A stretch of DNA of 64,000 nucleotides, taken from assembly GCF_051020765.1 (NCBI RefSeq), contig NC_134932.1:7440001-7504000 (forward strand), read 5' to 3'. Source of the stretch: Lasioglossum baleicum (Eukaryota; Arthropoda; Insecta; Hymenoptera; Halictidae). How positions within the stretch are numbered: the stretch's first letter is position 1; every line of letters starts with the position of its first letter. The notes below the pieces were generated by a model. That model ran no database searches and was not told the DNA's origin. It worked only from the letters and a program-made list of their open reading frames with translations. Position numbers and translations under genes: made by a program. Below, in pieces: positions 1 through 12,920 of this stretch.

Positions 1-95
1 ATTTTTTTAATTTTCCAACAATTTTGAATTTCATCTACTCAATTTTCCTATAAATGCGTAAAGGTTCTCGCAGTCTAGTCATTTACATTGTCATT
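1..95. mobile_element. Right part of a TAGACTGCGG-family MITE cut by the window edge
   Basis: TTTTCCAACAATTTTGAATT followed by a CTACTCAATTTT segment and a terminal CGCAGTCTA near 78-86 parallels the last 80 bases of the element at 27253-27433. The left end lies outside the window. Confidence 0.55.
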
Positions 96-1781
96 GTCTA
101 TTATAACAATTTTAATGTAATTTCTTTCACCTCGGAACGCAAACTCTCCCTTGTAAACCGTAATTAAAGACTCAATTTTCTGCGATCGTAAATCCTGCTT
201 GTCACAGACAGTGATTTAACGATCCAGTCGAACTATTTTGAAAAAACAACGAAGAAACCGAAGAAGAGCTCGTTAATACGATTTCAATGTGAACACAAAA
301 GTCGATAGAACATTGCAGATCTGTTATGCAAAACAACAAATTTCAATTGAAAACGAGTGACAGCCAAGACCTCAGAGAAGACATTCAATTATGTTCCGAT
401 TGTACGGGAACATATGCAAACGATTCCACTCGTTTTCTTGCAATATCAAATTCTCCAGCTTTCCTGGGATAATATTAATCATGGAAATTTCGCGAAGAAA
501 CCTATGTACTCGCTGTAGCAGACAATTGGACAACGTGTCTCGAATGGGCCTGTAATTCGGTCGTAGCTATAAAGCGAAACGTTCGGTAAATGGTTCGCCC
601 AATTTCGTGTTCGTCGCCCGGCGGAATTACAGTGAATAAGGAAACGCGATAAGAGGCACGGTAATACATCATTGGATCCTGCCGCTTGTCTAATATTATA
701 GGCACCAATCGTAAGGGCTTAATATTGGGGTGAAGGTAAGTGGCGGACCAGCTGACGTCCTGCTCCACCCCGCACGCACGCTGCGACTCGTCTTGAGGGT
801 GTGCGGATGAGATTTAGGGACCGACGACAGAAGTCTGCTAGCGACACTGATTTGTGGTGAGCTTTGTTTCAACACTCTAAATGCTGTCGCATGACTAACA
901 TTCTTCTGACGCGGTCGTCAATTCGAAATTCCGGCCTATTGTGAAGGCGAATTTTCACATCTTCACTTTAGACGTACATACATCATGAATGAAGCTTCCA
1001 CGATGAATCTGTACTTCTTCAATGAACGAAGTCGTTTCACTTGTTCTCGAAATGAAAACTTACTTTTTCTCTGGTTTAATACCACGGTTTTAATATAATA
1101 TATATAATGTATGAATAATAACAATATGTATGAATTAATATAAATAATTATCTGATAGAATACGGATAATAATGATATTTTTAATTTAGAAAATGTTTGA
1201 ATGTGTCCTCGTATAAACGATACAACAAAACACAATTTTAATATGACATGATAAAGATTTATCTCGATCATTCTTTAAAAGACGAGTCAAGCAATTTTTC
1301 ATGTATGATCTTCAATCTCTGACGTGACTGTATCGTCTTTACCACGAATCAGATTTTACTACCCCTAACAGAAAGTGTTCATGACGAGATGTTCGCTATA
1401 AAATAGAAGAACAGGGGAGAGACAATGAAAAGTGGTGAGATGAGTCCAGACATTTAATTCGCAACAACAAAGGAAAACTGATGCTCCCGACGGCGGGCCT
1501 GGGTCAATTTTGACCCGGAATATCAAGATCTTCGTTTCCGGCGATTAAATGAAACAAACAGTTGTTACGTTAGAAAGAAAAAGACCTGATTTCGACCAGT
1601 CTCGTGACATGAAAATTTGGGGATTAGTTCCCTCTGTTTTATCGAGACGACCCACTGTGAAGCGACTCGGTTGACCAACCGGTAGTCGAACTCGATCGGA
1701 ATGCTTTTCCGCGAGAGACCCTTCCGGGTAGCTCGTTAGGAAGTCGAGCACACGTGGCTGCGAAGTGAACTGAACAATTAC
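96..1781. other. Dbx intronic sequence
   Basis: Downstream of the Dbx exon 1 donor on the minus strand. I searched for a homeodomain exon (KIWFQNRRMK-type motif) in the minus-strand reading and did not see one. No other feature is recognised. Confidence 0.6.
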
Positions 1782-2658
1782 CAGAATGCGGTCGCCTGTC
1801 ATGATTGCCGCCGAGGATAGCGTTGACGCTGAACTTGAGCTGCGGCTTCTCCTTCTCCTGGATGGTCCTGCATGCGGGTCCTAAGCACTGCTCGTCGCCG
1901 CAGGAGCAGGAGGCGGTCGTTCTCTCGCCTATCCTGTCGACGACACGCTCGACCGCCACCTCTCTCTCCCCTTGGATCGTCATCTCGTCGGACGTGTGCA
2001 TGACGTTTCTGCATCCAAGGTCGTACCGTCTGTCCGGCTGTAATATCGTGACGTGTTCGCCGCCAAGAACGCCGTCCTCCTTCTCTCTGTCCCCGTGGAG
2101 ACCGGCCTCGATCTCGTTGCCGGCGGGATCCTCGTCGTTGTTCGAGTTGCACGAGTCCATGCCGGAGTTTGATCTATTCTCGATCCTCTCGTTGCAGAGC
2201 CTCTCCATCGCGCACAGACGATCGACGAACACGTGGCCGTCGATCCTCTCGTTCTCCACGTCCACGTACGCGATCTGTCCCCGTTCCATCCCATCCTTGT
2301 CGCGCAGGATCTGCATCCGATCGTTCTGACGATCGATCCTGCCACTGGCCCTCTGATGATCCCGACAATCGATCATCGGGTTTTGTCGATCGACGCCACG
2401 TGCGCCGGCCGACGATCTCTGATCCAGCTGCTGATCCTGGCCCCCGTTCGGCGACATCTTCTCCCGGGAAATCCTCAGGTTAGCCTCGCACTCTCTTTCG
2501 CGCTGTCTCGCCATCAAACTGGCCGCCCAGTTCAAGGTCAGGCTGGTTAGATCAGCGCCGGGCGACGCCTTGCTCTGGAGCAGGTTCTCCATCAAGAAGG
2601 GCGAGGTCATTGCACTCTGTTGCAGATTCTTCAGCATCGCCGCTGACGAAGGGAACAT
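1782..2658 (-). CDS. Dbx: Dbx-like homeobox transcription factor, first coding exon (partial gene)
   Basis: Likely nuclear transcription repressor of the DBX homeobox family, which patterns interneurons in the nerve cord. The exon starts at the ATG at 2658 and reads 292 codons plus one base to a GTAATT donor (GT at 1781-1780). Two family marks are visible. Residues about 20-29 read SPFLMENLLQ, matching the N-terminal FLVEDL-type repressor motif of DBX proteins. Residues 274-284 read LKFSVNAILGG, matching the LKFGVNAIL motif that precedes the homeodomain in DBX. Between them lies a long, polar, Arg/Asp/Glu-rich spacer with a Cys cluster near residues 252-268 that I do not recognise. The open frame runs on past the donor to 1639 but looks like intron. 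The homeodomain is not in 1-1781 on this strand and must lie beyond the left edge. Family assignment rests on the two motifs alone; another homeobox class is possible. Confidence 0.68.
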
Positions 2659-3360
2659 ATCACGGCCCCTTGTTTTACCCCTCCCCCCGCTCTATGATCT
2701 TTCTCCTCTCGATCTCCCGGCGAGCACAGTGATCCCTCCTCGTCACTCAGCGTACCAAGTCAGAAGTCTCGAGGAGAGTGTGCAACATCCACAAGTCAGG
2801 AACTCTCGGTCACCGATTCCATTTGCCGACAGCGTTTAGAAGATCGTGCGCACTGAACCGGCTGATCTCTCTTCCTCGGGCACGTGTTACCGTTCGACCA
2901 AACGCGTGACACAATTTCAACGGTTCTCCGCCTGGGTAGTTGCGGACGTCTACGAACTACGCGCGCCTCGGTATCGGTAAAACACGACTGGTCACAGGAC
3001 GGACGATGTCGGAACAATGATCACAACGGTCCCCGGGCTCCATTCGCACACGTGTGCTCGTTGGTACTCGCCACCGGACACGATAACTATGAAAACGGTG
3101 AGCGGAGGATCGATCGTTTCACACAGAGCGAGATGGAGTCGTGCGGTTCGGTCACTGAAACAAACTCGCGGGGCGACCGAGCACGCGGGACATTTCACGC
3201 AACCGCGCAAGGAACTACTGGCGGAAACTGTCAACGAAACGGCACGCCGGGAAGGAACGTGCGATTTCGGCAGCGGAATGTCAACTGGCGTGCACGCGAG
3301 CGTGCGGAGAGACAGAAAGAGAGGGCGAGAGAGGGAGAACGCGGGCCGAACAGGAGCAAG

Positions 3361-3382
3361 AGAGAGAGAGAGAGAGAGGGTG

Positions 3383-3429
<47 letters not shown>
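3361..3429. repeat. (AG)n microsatellite upstream of Dbx
   Basis: (AG)9 at 3361-3378, a short interruption, then about 22 AG units at 3386-3429, within a wider purine-rich stretch from 3300. It lies about 0.7 kb upstream of the Dbx start codon. Confidence 0.9.
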
Positions 3430-3433
<4 letters not shown>

Positions 3434-4663
3434 GAGAAGGGGTGCTCGTCGGCGGCAGCGCAACGTGAGAGCGTGCAACCCTCGAATGAAAGCCGACAAA
3501 GGCATATACCTAGCTCACTTGCCCCCTCCCGGAGCAGGGATTCACGAAACAGCCCCCTTCAACGTATAGGCAACAGGGCTTATGTGTGTACATAGAAAGG
3601 GGGTGACGAAGGAGGGGGTAGGAGAGGTTGGTCGGCGGGAGGAGGGGGAGGAAGGAGTGTGTTACTCTGTACCCGTCCCCCTACCCCTAGCGGAGTTCCT
3701 CCCCTTGGAACGGTGGCGGCGTCTGCCCTCTATCCCCTCTCCCCTCCGTTACCCTCTTAGGTGAGATAATACAGACTATAAGCCGAGCAATTCGGGGTTT
3801 GGCTCGCTCGGTAATGCCGTAATAAAATCATACTCCCATCAAACGGCGCTGCGCGCACCCCCGTTTAAAGGTGAACGGGAGGCGGGTAGGCACGGATCCG
3901 AAGAAGGAGAGAGTAGGGTGGAAAAGCTCGAGCCTAGAAGAGGGGAGAGGCAAGGCGAGTCGACTCGGCGGATGAAAAAAGCTAGGAGATTCGCATTCCT
4001 TTGCTCCTAACGATTGGATTTTATTTGACGGAGCCGACCAACGGACCGTCCAATCGCTCGCTTCGAGGGTAGTCCGGGGCCACGCCCACTCACCCCCCAT
4101 CGTCCGCGCGATGCGTTTTCACCCTCTCCGTCCCTCTTTCTTTCGTCCACATCGATCTCTCACTCCTTCCACCCTCTGTCTTTCTTCTTCTTCTTATTCG
4201 CCTTCTCCTCCCCTTTCTCCACCATCTCCTCCTCGTCATACTCTCCCACCGTTTGCTACCCCTCACCCACGCCGCGGCCGGCCTGTATATTCTTGCTACG
4301 TCCTTTGCGCTCTTTTATTCGTTCTCTTGTCGCGAGTAGGGGATCGCCGAGCGGTTCTCTCTACACCCTTATCAACATTATTATCTCTCACTACCATCCA
4401 CGCGCGGCGTGCGTGTATTGTTTTCGTCGGTGTGCGGTCTCGTATAACGAGAGACGCCTCTATCGGCCCCGCCGAGCCGCACCACCCTCCGTGGCGCTGT
4501 GTGCGTGTACGTGTTGTACGAGATCGTTTCGCGCAATGCGATTTTCTTGCTGGTATAATTACACCGCCAACGCTCCTCCGCCCGGCCACTTTGCTACACA
4601 CCGCCACGGAACCGCCGCTTTTAATGATCCGACCGATTACGCAACCCGAGAACGATCCTCGCC

Positions 4664-4709
4664 GTTATAATAATAATAATATTAATAATAATCGGAAGGG
4701 GGGGGGGGG
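4664..4709. repeat. (AAT)n followed by a 12-G run
   Basis: An AT-rich trinucleotide repeat runs to about 4692 and is followed by twelve consecutive G at about 4698-4709. Confidence 0.8.
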
Positions 4710-5731
4710 TCTCGACTTGGCGATCGTCCACCGGCAATCTTCTAGACGGCTATCGTGGTTCTATCGATTTTATGGAACCGGCAATGCGCCGACGGCGATA
4801 ATGTAATTAGCGGAACCACCTTTTTAAGCGATTCAACGTCGAAGAGTTCGGTCCGATGCGCCCGGGAAATTAGAATAATGCCCGGTTGATTTAATTATGT
4901 GCTGGTTAAGGCGCGGCGGACCTCGTCCATTCATCCATTCACACCATCGTTCCTCTTGCTTTGTACAATCAGTTATCAGTGGACTGCAGATTTTTGTACG
5001 AAATAAAAATTTCCCGTGTTATTTACAAGGTACTGTCCCTTTAATCATTTAAATAAGTCGATGATAATTTTATGCATTCATAGTAAAACGAATGACTGAA
5101 AAATAAAACTGTGAAGAATTTATAAATGTTGTTACAATATTCTCGACTTATGAAAATTATTGGAAGAGGAAATGTGTATTCTTAGCTATTTTTCATTACC
5201 TTACTCGTGACAAGTAGTCACGAACGCCTCGGACCTCGAAAAGTGGTTTCTGTCCCCCATATCGTCGCGCGCAGCCACGCGCCGTATCCGTCAGCCTGAA
5301 ATCGGCCGTTGTCGTCCTCTCCGGAAATGTCGCGAGGGTTAATTAAATTAACGAGCGTCGTTCGCGGTCTCCACTTGTCCGTCGGAACCTATGTTCTCGC
5401 ATTTCCTGACCGGACAACGCGCACGGATCTTGAACGATCACGTCGAAGACATCGAATCCTCCGGAGGGATAAAGGGAGCGGGGAGAAAATCACAGGGAGT
5501 GTTCGACGTGATAATAATCGGGCCGTCGACTCTCGCCGCGTTTCCTAACAGGTCATCGAAACACGGGGAAAATAACAATAGTCGAGGAAGAAAGAAGAAA
5601 AAGCGAAGGAGAACGGCAGCGGCGAGCGTGGAGGGGGGATGAAGTAGTCGAGAACCTATTCGGGGGCTTAAGTAGAATCGTCTACTAGCGGCGAAGGGTC
5701 GTGAAAACAGGGTTGCGGGGGTGGGGATCTG

Positions 5732-5766
5732 GGGGTGGTGGTGGTGGTGGTAGTAGTAGTAGTGGT
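5732..5766. repeat. (GGT)n(AGT)n trinucleotide repeat
   Basis: Six to seven GGT units followed by about five AGT units. The poly-Val frame through it is an artefact of the repeat. Confidence 0.85.
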
Positions 5767-8700
5767 AGCATCGACGGTGGTTCCCCGGCTTTTTCTTACA
5801 CGGTTTTCCAGCCTCTACCTCTATAGCGGCGTCCACCAGCGGCGTTGCCCGGCTCCACGTGGTGGTGGAGGGTGGGCCACAGCCAACGGGAGCGTACCAC
5901 GAGCCACCCTTTCCTCTCGATTCCACCCCTCCGCACCCCCTCGCGGAGGATGGTATGCCACGGCCACGCCTACCCTTCGGAATCACCTCTACCTCGTCGA
6001 CGTCACGACTTATCACCCTCTCAGCGATGGTGGTGGCCGCCGCACGGGGGTTGCCAGTCGGCCCGGCGCGCGGCGGAACGCTCGAAGAAGAGGAACCAAC
6101 GCGAACGGAGAAGGAAAAAAAATAATGAAATGAACATCCGCGGCTTTTCAAGAGTGGGGAATCCCGGAATTATTATAAGAGTTTCGCTCAGGGGTGCGCG
6201 AGAGAGGAGCGAACCTCTGCCCCGACTTATATAAATTGAAGCCAGATTCGGCCGCTCCACCCGCCAACCCCTTATTCCGAAGGAGGGAAAGATTCGTTTT
6301 GTACCGGAGGCGGATAATTATTCATTCATCTAACCGCCTCGGAATGGGATATCAAAGTTTCAGAATGGCCGAATAATAAGGTTTTCGAGCGCAAACTGTT
6401 TTTCCAGCCTCCGTACCCGGTAATTAATTGACCCCCCGGATCGTTTCTCTCGCTCGTGCGACGATGCTTGGCCGTTTATGAGATTAGCAATCGATTATTC
6501 TGCACGTGTAGATCTTTATAGACTCAATTCATGCACGGTGAATATATCCCGTTAAAATACAAAAATTTAGACATGTTCAATTAATCGAGTTGATAGAGGT
6601 GAACGAAGCACGTGACAAAGTTACATTTCTCGGATAATTGACGAAGATGATACACTCGTGCTTTGTTTATCAGCCCTAACTTGTCTCGAAATTATCTGCG
6701 ATTTTTGCTTTGCACGAGCGCTCAAGCTCCGATCAGCATCGACAGAATATTTCTCAGCCGGTTTAATAACGTTCAAGTTTCTCGCCACACGGCGATCCAA
6801 TAAGAAGAACGCGATCGTTAAATATTTCTTTCTTCCGGCGAATTTGCGGAATCCATAACCAACGAGCCTCAATTAACCTTTGCAATTAATATACTGGTTA
6901 GGGGGAGGGGCCAGTGTCAACGGGATGGAAGCTACGAGCCTCCCACTACTCCCCCTTTCGCGATATTACCCTAATTTGCATCTTTGAACTTTCCTAGAGT
7001 CGTGCCGGGAACTTCTTTGCGCTCCGTCGCCGGAATAATGCTAATAAGGGGGCCGGCTCTTACAAATTGATATTTAAGCGGTAAGTTCTACAACCGATGA
7101 GCCGCCGGGAAACCGGGATCAAATTGTTCCCGCAGACATGTAAAGTAGCAGCGATAATCCCGGCGACTCGCACGGAGTTCAATATTCACGTAACAGGGAC
7201 AATCTGTTTCGCGAAGGGACGGGACCGGGGAAGATGAAAGTCCTGGAAACGAAAATAAAAATAGCTGTCGATTCGACACGTTTTTCACGGAGCGCAACAA
7301 TCTCGCCAAATATCGTGAAAGGGAGGAAAGTCGAAATAAGAGGGAAGCGAACGTGCGGGGCTCTCCTCGTCTAGCTAGGATAATCGTGGGGTGGCTAAGT
7401 AATAATATTATTCTGATAGGGGGCAGTTATAAGCATATGACGCCACGGACTTACGTCTTTCATCCTATAGAAGTCTACCCCCACTCGTACGTGTGTATCT
7501 CTCCCATCGACGACGTTCAACACATCGGACGGACAATCATACGCCTGTGTCGCGTTTATTGTTGTACACATTCGATATGAGGAATCGCGCGTGAAATCGG
7601 CTTTATTAGACGCGTCCACCCCTCAATAACGCAGCATTAAGTACACGTATCGACTTCTATACGTCGTTCTAATAACTCGTTATTGCTGCGCCGTAACTGG
7701 AGCGAAATTGAACTGATTTCTAACGATGATGGAAACGTTACGGCCGATCCGCACTAATGCCTGGTTATTGTATTCGCTAAAACCGATCAAGATGTTAAAG
7801 AAACAGCAATAAACACGTACAGATAAAACTATTTTCACTAGTGATCACACCACAAGAATATCCGAGTCAAAATTAAAAGTCACAGAACTTTTTCAACCAC
7901 AAATGAAATGGAGTAACACGGTGGTTTCTGCAATACAGTCGACAAAATGCAATAAAACTATTCCTAACGTTCTTCCCCCGCGAGTTTCCATTTCCTTAAA
8001 TTATTCAGCCGAAACGCGGGCACCCCGTGAATATTTATTCACGAGTGCAAATTTATCCCATTAGTTCGGATCATTAGGGGGCGGGTTTTAATTGTCCTCA
8101 TACATCCGGGACCGGCGGACTCGCGTCGATGTATTTATTTTTTCGGTAACAAACGATCGAAGGCGTAGAGAACTGTGAAACCGAGCGCAGCCTCGCGCGA
8201 GAAAGACGTATCGAGTGAGTAAGTTGTTATAGAGGTGGGTGGGTATATAAATTGTCACCTAGCAGTCGCACGTAGGGGCTGTCGCTACGGGCTCGAGATT
8301 GCTTTGTTTGGGATAAAGAACGGTAGGAGAGGAAGTCGGTGTAGAAGGATAATAAAGAAGAAAAGCGGCGGAGAGAGAGCGAGCAGGCGAGGTGTGGAGG
8401 GATGCGAGGGGAAAAATCCGATATCTCGGTGAAATGAGAAGTTCCCCGCTATATCGATGTACATACCCTCGTATACACATCCTCAAGAAGAATTCACAAC
8501 TTCTTTCGCTCTCTGCGTTCCTCCAGAGCCGTGCTCGCTGCGATCATCTTGGCACGTAACCCAGAGGATAGAACCCAATCATCGAGAAGATAAATAACGA
8601 TTGAAATTCCCTATGTTTTATGTGGTTAACAGCTGCACGGTTCCTTCCCGAAGACGGAATTTCCACCTTCGATTTGACCACACAGCAGCGCACTGAAATA

Positions 8701-8895
8701 ATCATCTATCCTTGTATGTACATATGTATGTGTTCGTGATTTCTGATTTCAGATTTTTGACCATTTTTAGGAAACTTCAATCATTATTTTCTGCCAATGG
8801 TTAGCTAGTAGTCTTTGCAAATGTGTGAAATAAAATTGTTCACAGTGTTTCCAGACGATCAAGAATCAGTAAAAAATTTATTCAATCGTGATGAG

Positions 8896-9096
8896 TAGAC
8901 TGCGGATTTTATGCACTTGTGACAAAAATGGGTATTCGTAATTTAAAGTAGTGGACATTTTTAAAATATTTAAGGACATCAACGTATTAGTTTCAGCTTG
9001 ACAGCATAATTAAAAGAAGAATACAATTTTTATTTGGCTCCTGTGTCCTGCAATCAATGCAAACATTTCTTATTTTGCATAAAGATCCGCAGTCTA
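8896..9096. mobile_element. hAT-type MITE (TAGACTGCGG family), complete copy
   Basis: 201-bp element beginning TAGACTGCGGATTTTATGCA and ending TGCATAAAGATCCGCAGTCTA, an inverted pair of about 20 bases. It is flanked by GTGATGAG at 8888-8895 and GTGATAAG at 9097-9104, an 8-bp target duplication with one mismatch. The interior is AT-rich with no coding capacity. Confidence 0.8.
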
Positions 9097-11665
9097 GTGA
9101 TAAGGAACGAATAAGACGTATCGACAAGGCGAAGCGTTCTCCATAAACGTGCTCCGCCCCATACATAGCCGACCACATCGAGATCAAACAACGCGTCCAT
9201 GGCTTTCGGAAAGCGTTTTATTCAGCAAAGTACCATTCCGCAAAGTCCATTGCAGCGTGCGGGGCTCGCGGCGAGCAATAATGCAGATTTATTTAAAAAG
9301 TCGCAGGTGTTGTGCCGCGCGGCGACTCGCACGTCGGCTACATACGTTACAAGTCCGCGGGAAAGGAGTGTCGTATTCGGCGGTCACGTATGTCGTTCAG
9401 AAGCGAATGTAACGGAGGTGAAAAAAAAGGAAAGCGGGTCGTTCCGCCGTTCGCCGAGCTGTTCTGAAAAGATCGACGCGGCAAAGGGTGAGAAAACAAT
9501 TTCCAGCCCGCTCGTGCCCGGCCTTCGAAACGGTGCCGCGACGCTCGACGACGCTCATAGACACGTTCCCTGGCGATTTCGCAACGACGCGCCTCGCGGA
9601 GCTTGTGCGGGACCTTGCGAAACGTTGCGGAGCTGTGCGGAACCTTGCAAAGCGAGGTCCGCCAGTCAAAAAGCCGCTCGAGCTGCCTTTAAAAAAGCTT
9701 CGCGCGTTCGCGAGCATAGTTCAGGCTGCGAATCGGCACCACTGCGAATGGTTTTCCCAGTCCCGTCGTGTTTTCAACCCCCACACCCTCCGAACGTGCG
9801 CCTTGCCGACTCTTTTATGAAACGATCCAGGACGGATTAAATTTTTGAATTATTTACAACGCACCGCTTCCGTGCCCGCCCTTAAAATCGTTCGCGAAAC
9901 TATTCTCCGGTGATGATTGCACATTTCGAAACATTGCAAATGGAAAATGGGCCGCTGTTTTTCTGAATTTCTATCTAACATCCCTTTTCACGCTTCACGA
10001 TCCAAACAACTTTTGCAATTACAAGCGAATCAAAGCAGCAGTTTCTAGTTTCGCTGGCATTGATTAAATAATTTTCATTCAATTCGAATTTTGAGGGTCG
10101 ATATTCGGCACTTGACGTGTCAAACAAATTCGAAAAATATCGTGACCGCAATCGCAAAGTTTGATCCCCAGCTAATAAACCGTCTCGAGTTAGCTAAAAT
10201 CAAAGTCAAATAGAACGGTAGATCCGCGTGTCGGTGCCCGGAAACTTTCATAATTAATCGCGGCGCATCATAAATTGCGCATTAGAAACAGGCATCGAGC
10301 GGTCCCGATTTCGTATTAATCTAGCAGGCGAAGTCGCCCCGCCGGCAGTTTGTACTCGTCCGAGGAAAATGAACGGTGAAATTACAGGCTGTCCATTCTA
10401 ACGGGGGTGTATCAAGGCGCCGCCGTTGCAAATTGTTTCGCCCGCCAGGAACCTTTCCAGTTTCCGCTTGCTGCGGGATGTGTGTGTCCCGTGTGACACT
10501 TGAACTCTCGGCTACACGCGCACACAAATGCTCTAAGTATTCGGACACATCGTACAATCATACAGTAATAGCACAGAAATGTTAATACTTTTTACTATTA
10601 AAATAGATTCTAGATTTCATTTCTACGCTAAATCCAACAAAAAGATAATGAAAACAAAACTGAAAAGATAAAACTTATTATAACAACTATTCCTTTCATC
10701 CTCCTACCTTCTTCTAACGAAAATAAACTTCTAATCAATGATATCAATAAATTAATTAGGACCACAGAAGGTTAAACGGTGTGGGGTAGAAAACGATCCG
10801 GATACTTTTGTGCAGTGATGTACCCTGAAGAGCGATCGAGTGTCGGAAGGAGATGGCAAAGAGAGAAACGAGAGAGCGAGAAGGGGGAGAGAGAGAGAGA
10901 GGATAGTACACAAAAGGAGAGAAAGAGAACGGGAGAGAGACAGAGCAGAAGGGTTCGTGTTAATTAATAGCACGTCACACGCGTTGCCCAGCTAAAATCT
11001 GTCTCCGCCTCTGGCTTCAGCGTAATGTTTCCCGTTTCTCTCTCGCTCCCTGTCTTTCGACCTCTTCCGTCCTTTCTATCCCCGCGTTCCTTCGTCGTTT
11101 TCCGGCTCCGTTCCTCTTCGGGGCGCGTTTCCACGACACGATGCGACGCGACACAAGCGGATTCACACTTACCCCCGCCCGTGTGTGTACACACGAGCCG
11201 GGCGCGCAACCGGGTACGAACAACCGGCGCTGTTCTTGCCATTTCGGCATCGTTTGACACACGCGAAGGATTATATGCGTTCCCGCTTTACGTGTTTCAT
11301 TATGCAACTTTCCGCGCGCGAAATTAATTATGCTGTCACCGCTCGAGAGCCGCGTTACCCCGTTACTTACGCCGTTACAAAGGGGAACAGCTCGTAAACG
11401 AGTCGAGAGAGTTTAATCGATGATGCGCCCCCCTTTCTGCGGGACAGGCACAGGCCTCGCGAAACCCGGTCAGTTCGTGATTCGACTTTTACACCGCCGT
11501 TCCCGGAAGCCCAGCTTCCCCTTGATCGAAACATGTTTCTGATGAAGGTGGGACACCATGGCGGTGGGTCGGTCCCTCGATGAGACGCCACGTAGAATTT
11601 ACGGGGGTGGAGTAAGTGGAGACCTTGGTGCGAGAACCAGGCTAGACCATTTTTCAGCGAAATAT

Positions 11666-11695
11666 TACGTTGTCCCAAAAGTTTCTTTCGGAAAC
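11666..11695. mobile_element. Possible solo mariner terminus
   Basis: ACGTTGTCCCAAAAGTTTCT followed by TTCGGAAAC resembles the terminal repeat of mariner elements common in Hymenoptera (recalled, not checked). No partner end is seen, so this would be a relic. Confidence 0.3.
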
Positions 11696-12920
11696 ACAAA
11701 ACCAGAGACAGATTCATAATTTAAATAATTGCGTGATAAGACGTATAAAATCGTTCAATTTGTATTGGTAGCTTTCGCATTAACGTCGCTTGTTTTATTT
11801 TACGGTTACATTGCTTCGAATTTCTTTGTCGATAACGTTATTACGCAAGAGAAAAAGAAAATTGATATCTAGAATATGGAATTTCATCGCGAGTCTGATT
11901 CGCTGTTATAGTGGGGTTAATACCGTAAAATTGCTGTTTGACTTGAAACGATCGTATTCCATATTCCGGCGATGCCGTCTTGAAGCGTTCGTCGGTCTCG
12001 TTTGAAAATAAGCAGCGCTCGTTCCCGAGTAAATTAATAAAACTACAGACGAGCGATATCGCATTATACACCGCAGTTTAATTAACCTCTGCGGCTCACT
12101 CGTTCGCTTAATATTTTGCGTTCGCGGAACAGCGAAGCGGGGGGGAGGAATTAATTAAACACAGGAAGAACCGGGGAGTAACTATGAGTCGCGTCCGCCG
12201 GTTAGTCTCTCGTTAGAGGGAGGAGGGTTGTGGACGAGTCCTGAGGGTGGGAGTGAGATTTAAAATGCGGTTTTTCTGCCAATTACACGCAATATCGGGT
12301 AAGCGAGAACCGACCGCGATGGATACAGGACGGGGGGGCCAAGTGCTAGGATGATGCGGTCCGCAGGCCTTTATCGAGCAGGACACGAACGGGGATTCTG
12401 TGGTCCATTCACAGCATCCGCGTTGACGCTTTGATCATTTGTTTCATGGCGGGCGATGAAAGCGTCGGATGAAGGCGATGACAGCTAATGCGCTGCGAGG
12501 GGCTTGCCGCGGTGTTTTCACGGCGGTCAAATTCGAGTTTCCCTCTGTGTCTTTCTCTCTTCTTCCTTCCTCTCCGCCCCCTCCCGCCGGACACGTTCCG
12601 CACACGTTCCGCTTCGACCCCGCGACTTTAAATGACATTGGCCCGAGCCCCTTCCCCCGGAGCGACAAAAACGCACCGCGTGTCCACGATTGTCGTTGAC
12701 ACGTCCATTAGAGAGAAAATAATATCGGCGAGTGCGAACAAACCGCGGGGCACATGGAACCACGCGGGCTTTTTTCTCCTTACGCGATCGCTGCTCCTCT
12801 TTGCGCGTCCATCGCAACGCATTCCGATTAGATTCAGAAATGTGACGGTATTTCCGAACAGTTTATCTACCGAACGCCTATTCATCTTCTACATATAGCC
12901 CGAGGTTCTTTTTTTATGTA

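Larger units (their letters stand above)
2659..12920. other. Gene-poor, CpG-rich upstream region of Dbx
   Basis: About 10 kb with simple repeats and one complete MITE. A weak match to the MITE terminus lies at 4979-5010 (GTGGACTGCAGATTTTTGTA). Long open frames at 4111-4806, 5438-6151 and 9199-9840 lack family similarity and reflect GC-rich composition. Probably 5' UTR, promoter and enhancer sequence of Dbx. Confidence 0.5.

Noticed and set aside
1..1781. Dbx homeodomain exon within the window
   Set aside because: No minus-strand frame here shows a homeodomain helix 3 or DBX-like sequence; the exons must lie further left.
2884..3595. Arg/Glu-rich frames over the GA repeat
   Set aside because: Alternating Arg-Glu translation of a microsatellite; no start context or homology.
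4111..4806. 231-codon open frame on the plus strand
   Set aside because: Low-complexity Pro/Ser/His translation of a pyrimidine-rich tract. Frames of similar length occur on the other strand and no family similarity is seen.
5438..6151. 237-codon open frame on the minus strand
   Set aside because: Runs through the GGT/AGT repeat, giving poly-Tyr/His. Three other frames are equally open here, so it is compositional.
9199..9840. 213-codon open frame on the plus strand
   Set aside because: Overlaps two other long frames in a CpG-rich stretch. The protein has no recognisable domain and contains imperfect nucleotide repeats; best explained by scarcity of AT-rich stop codons.
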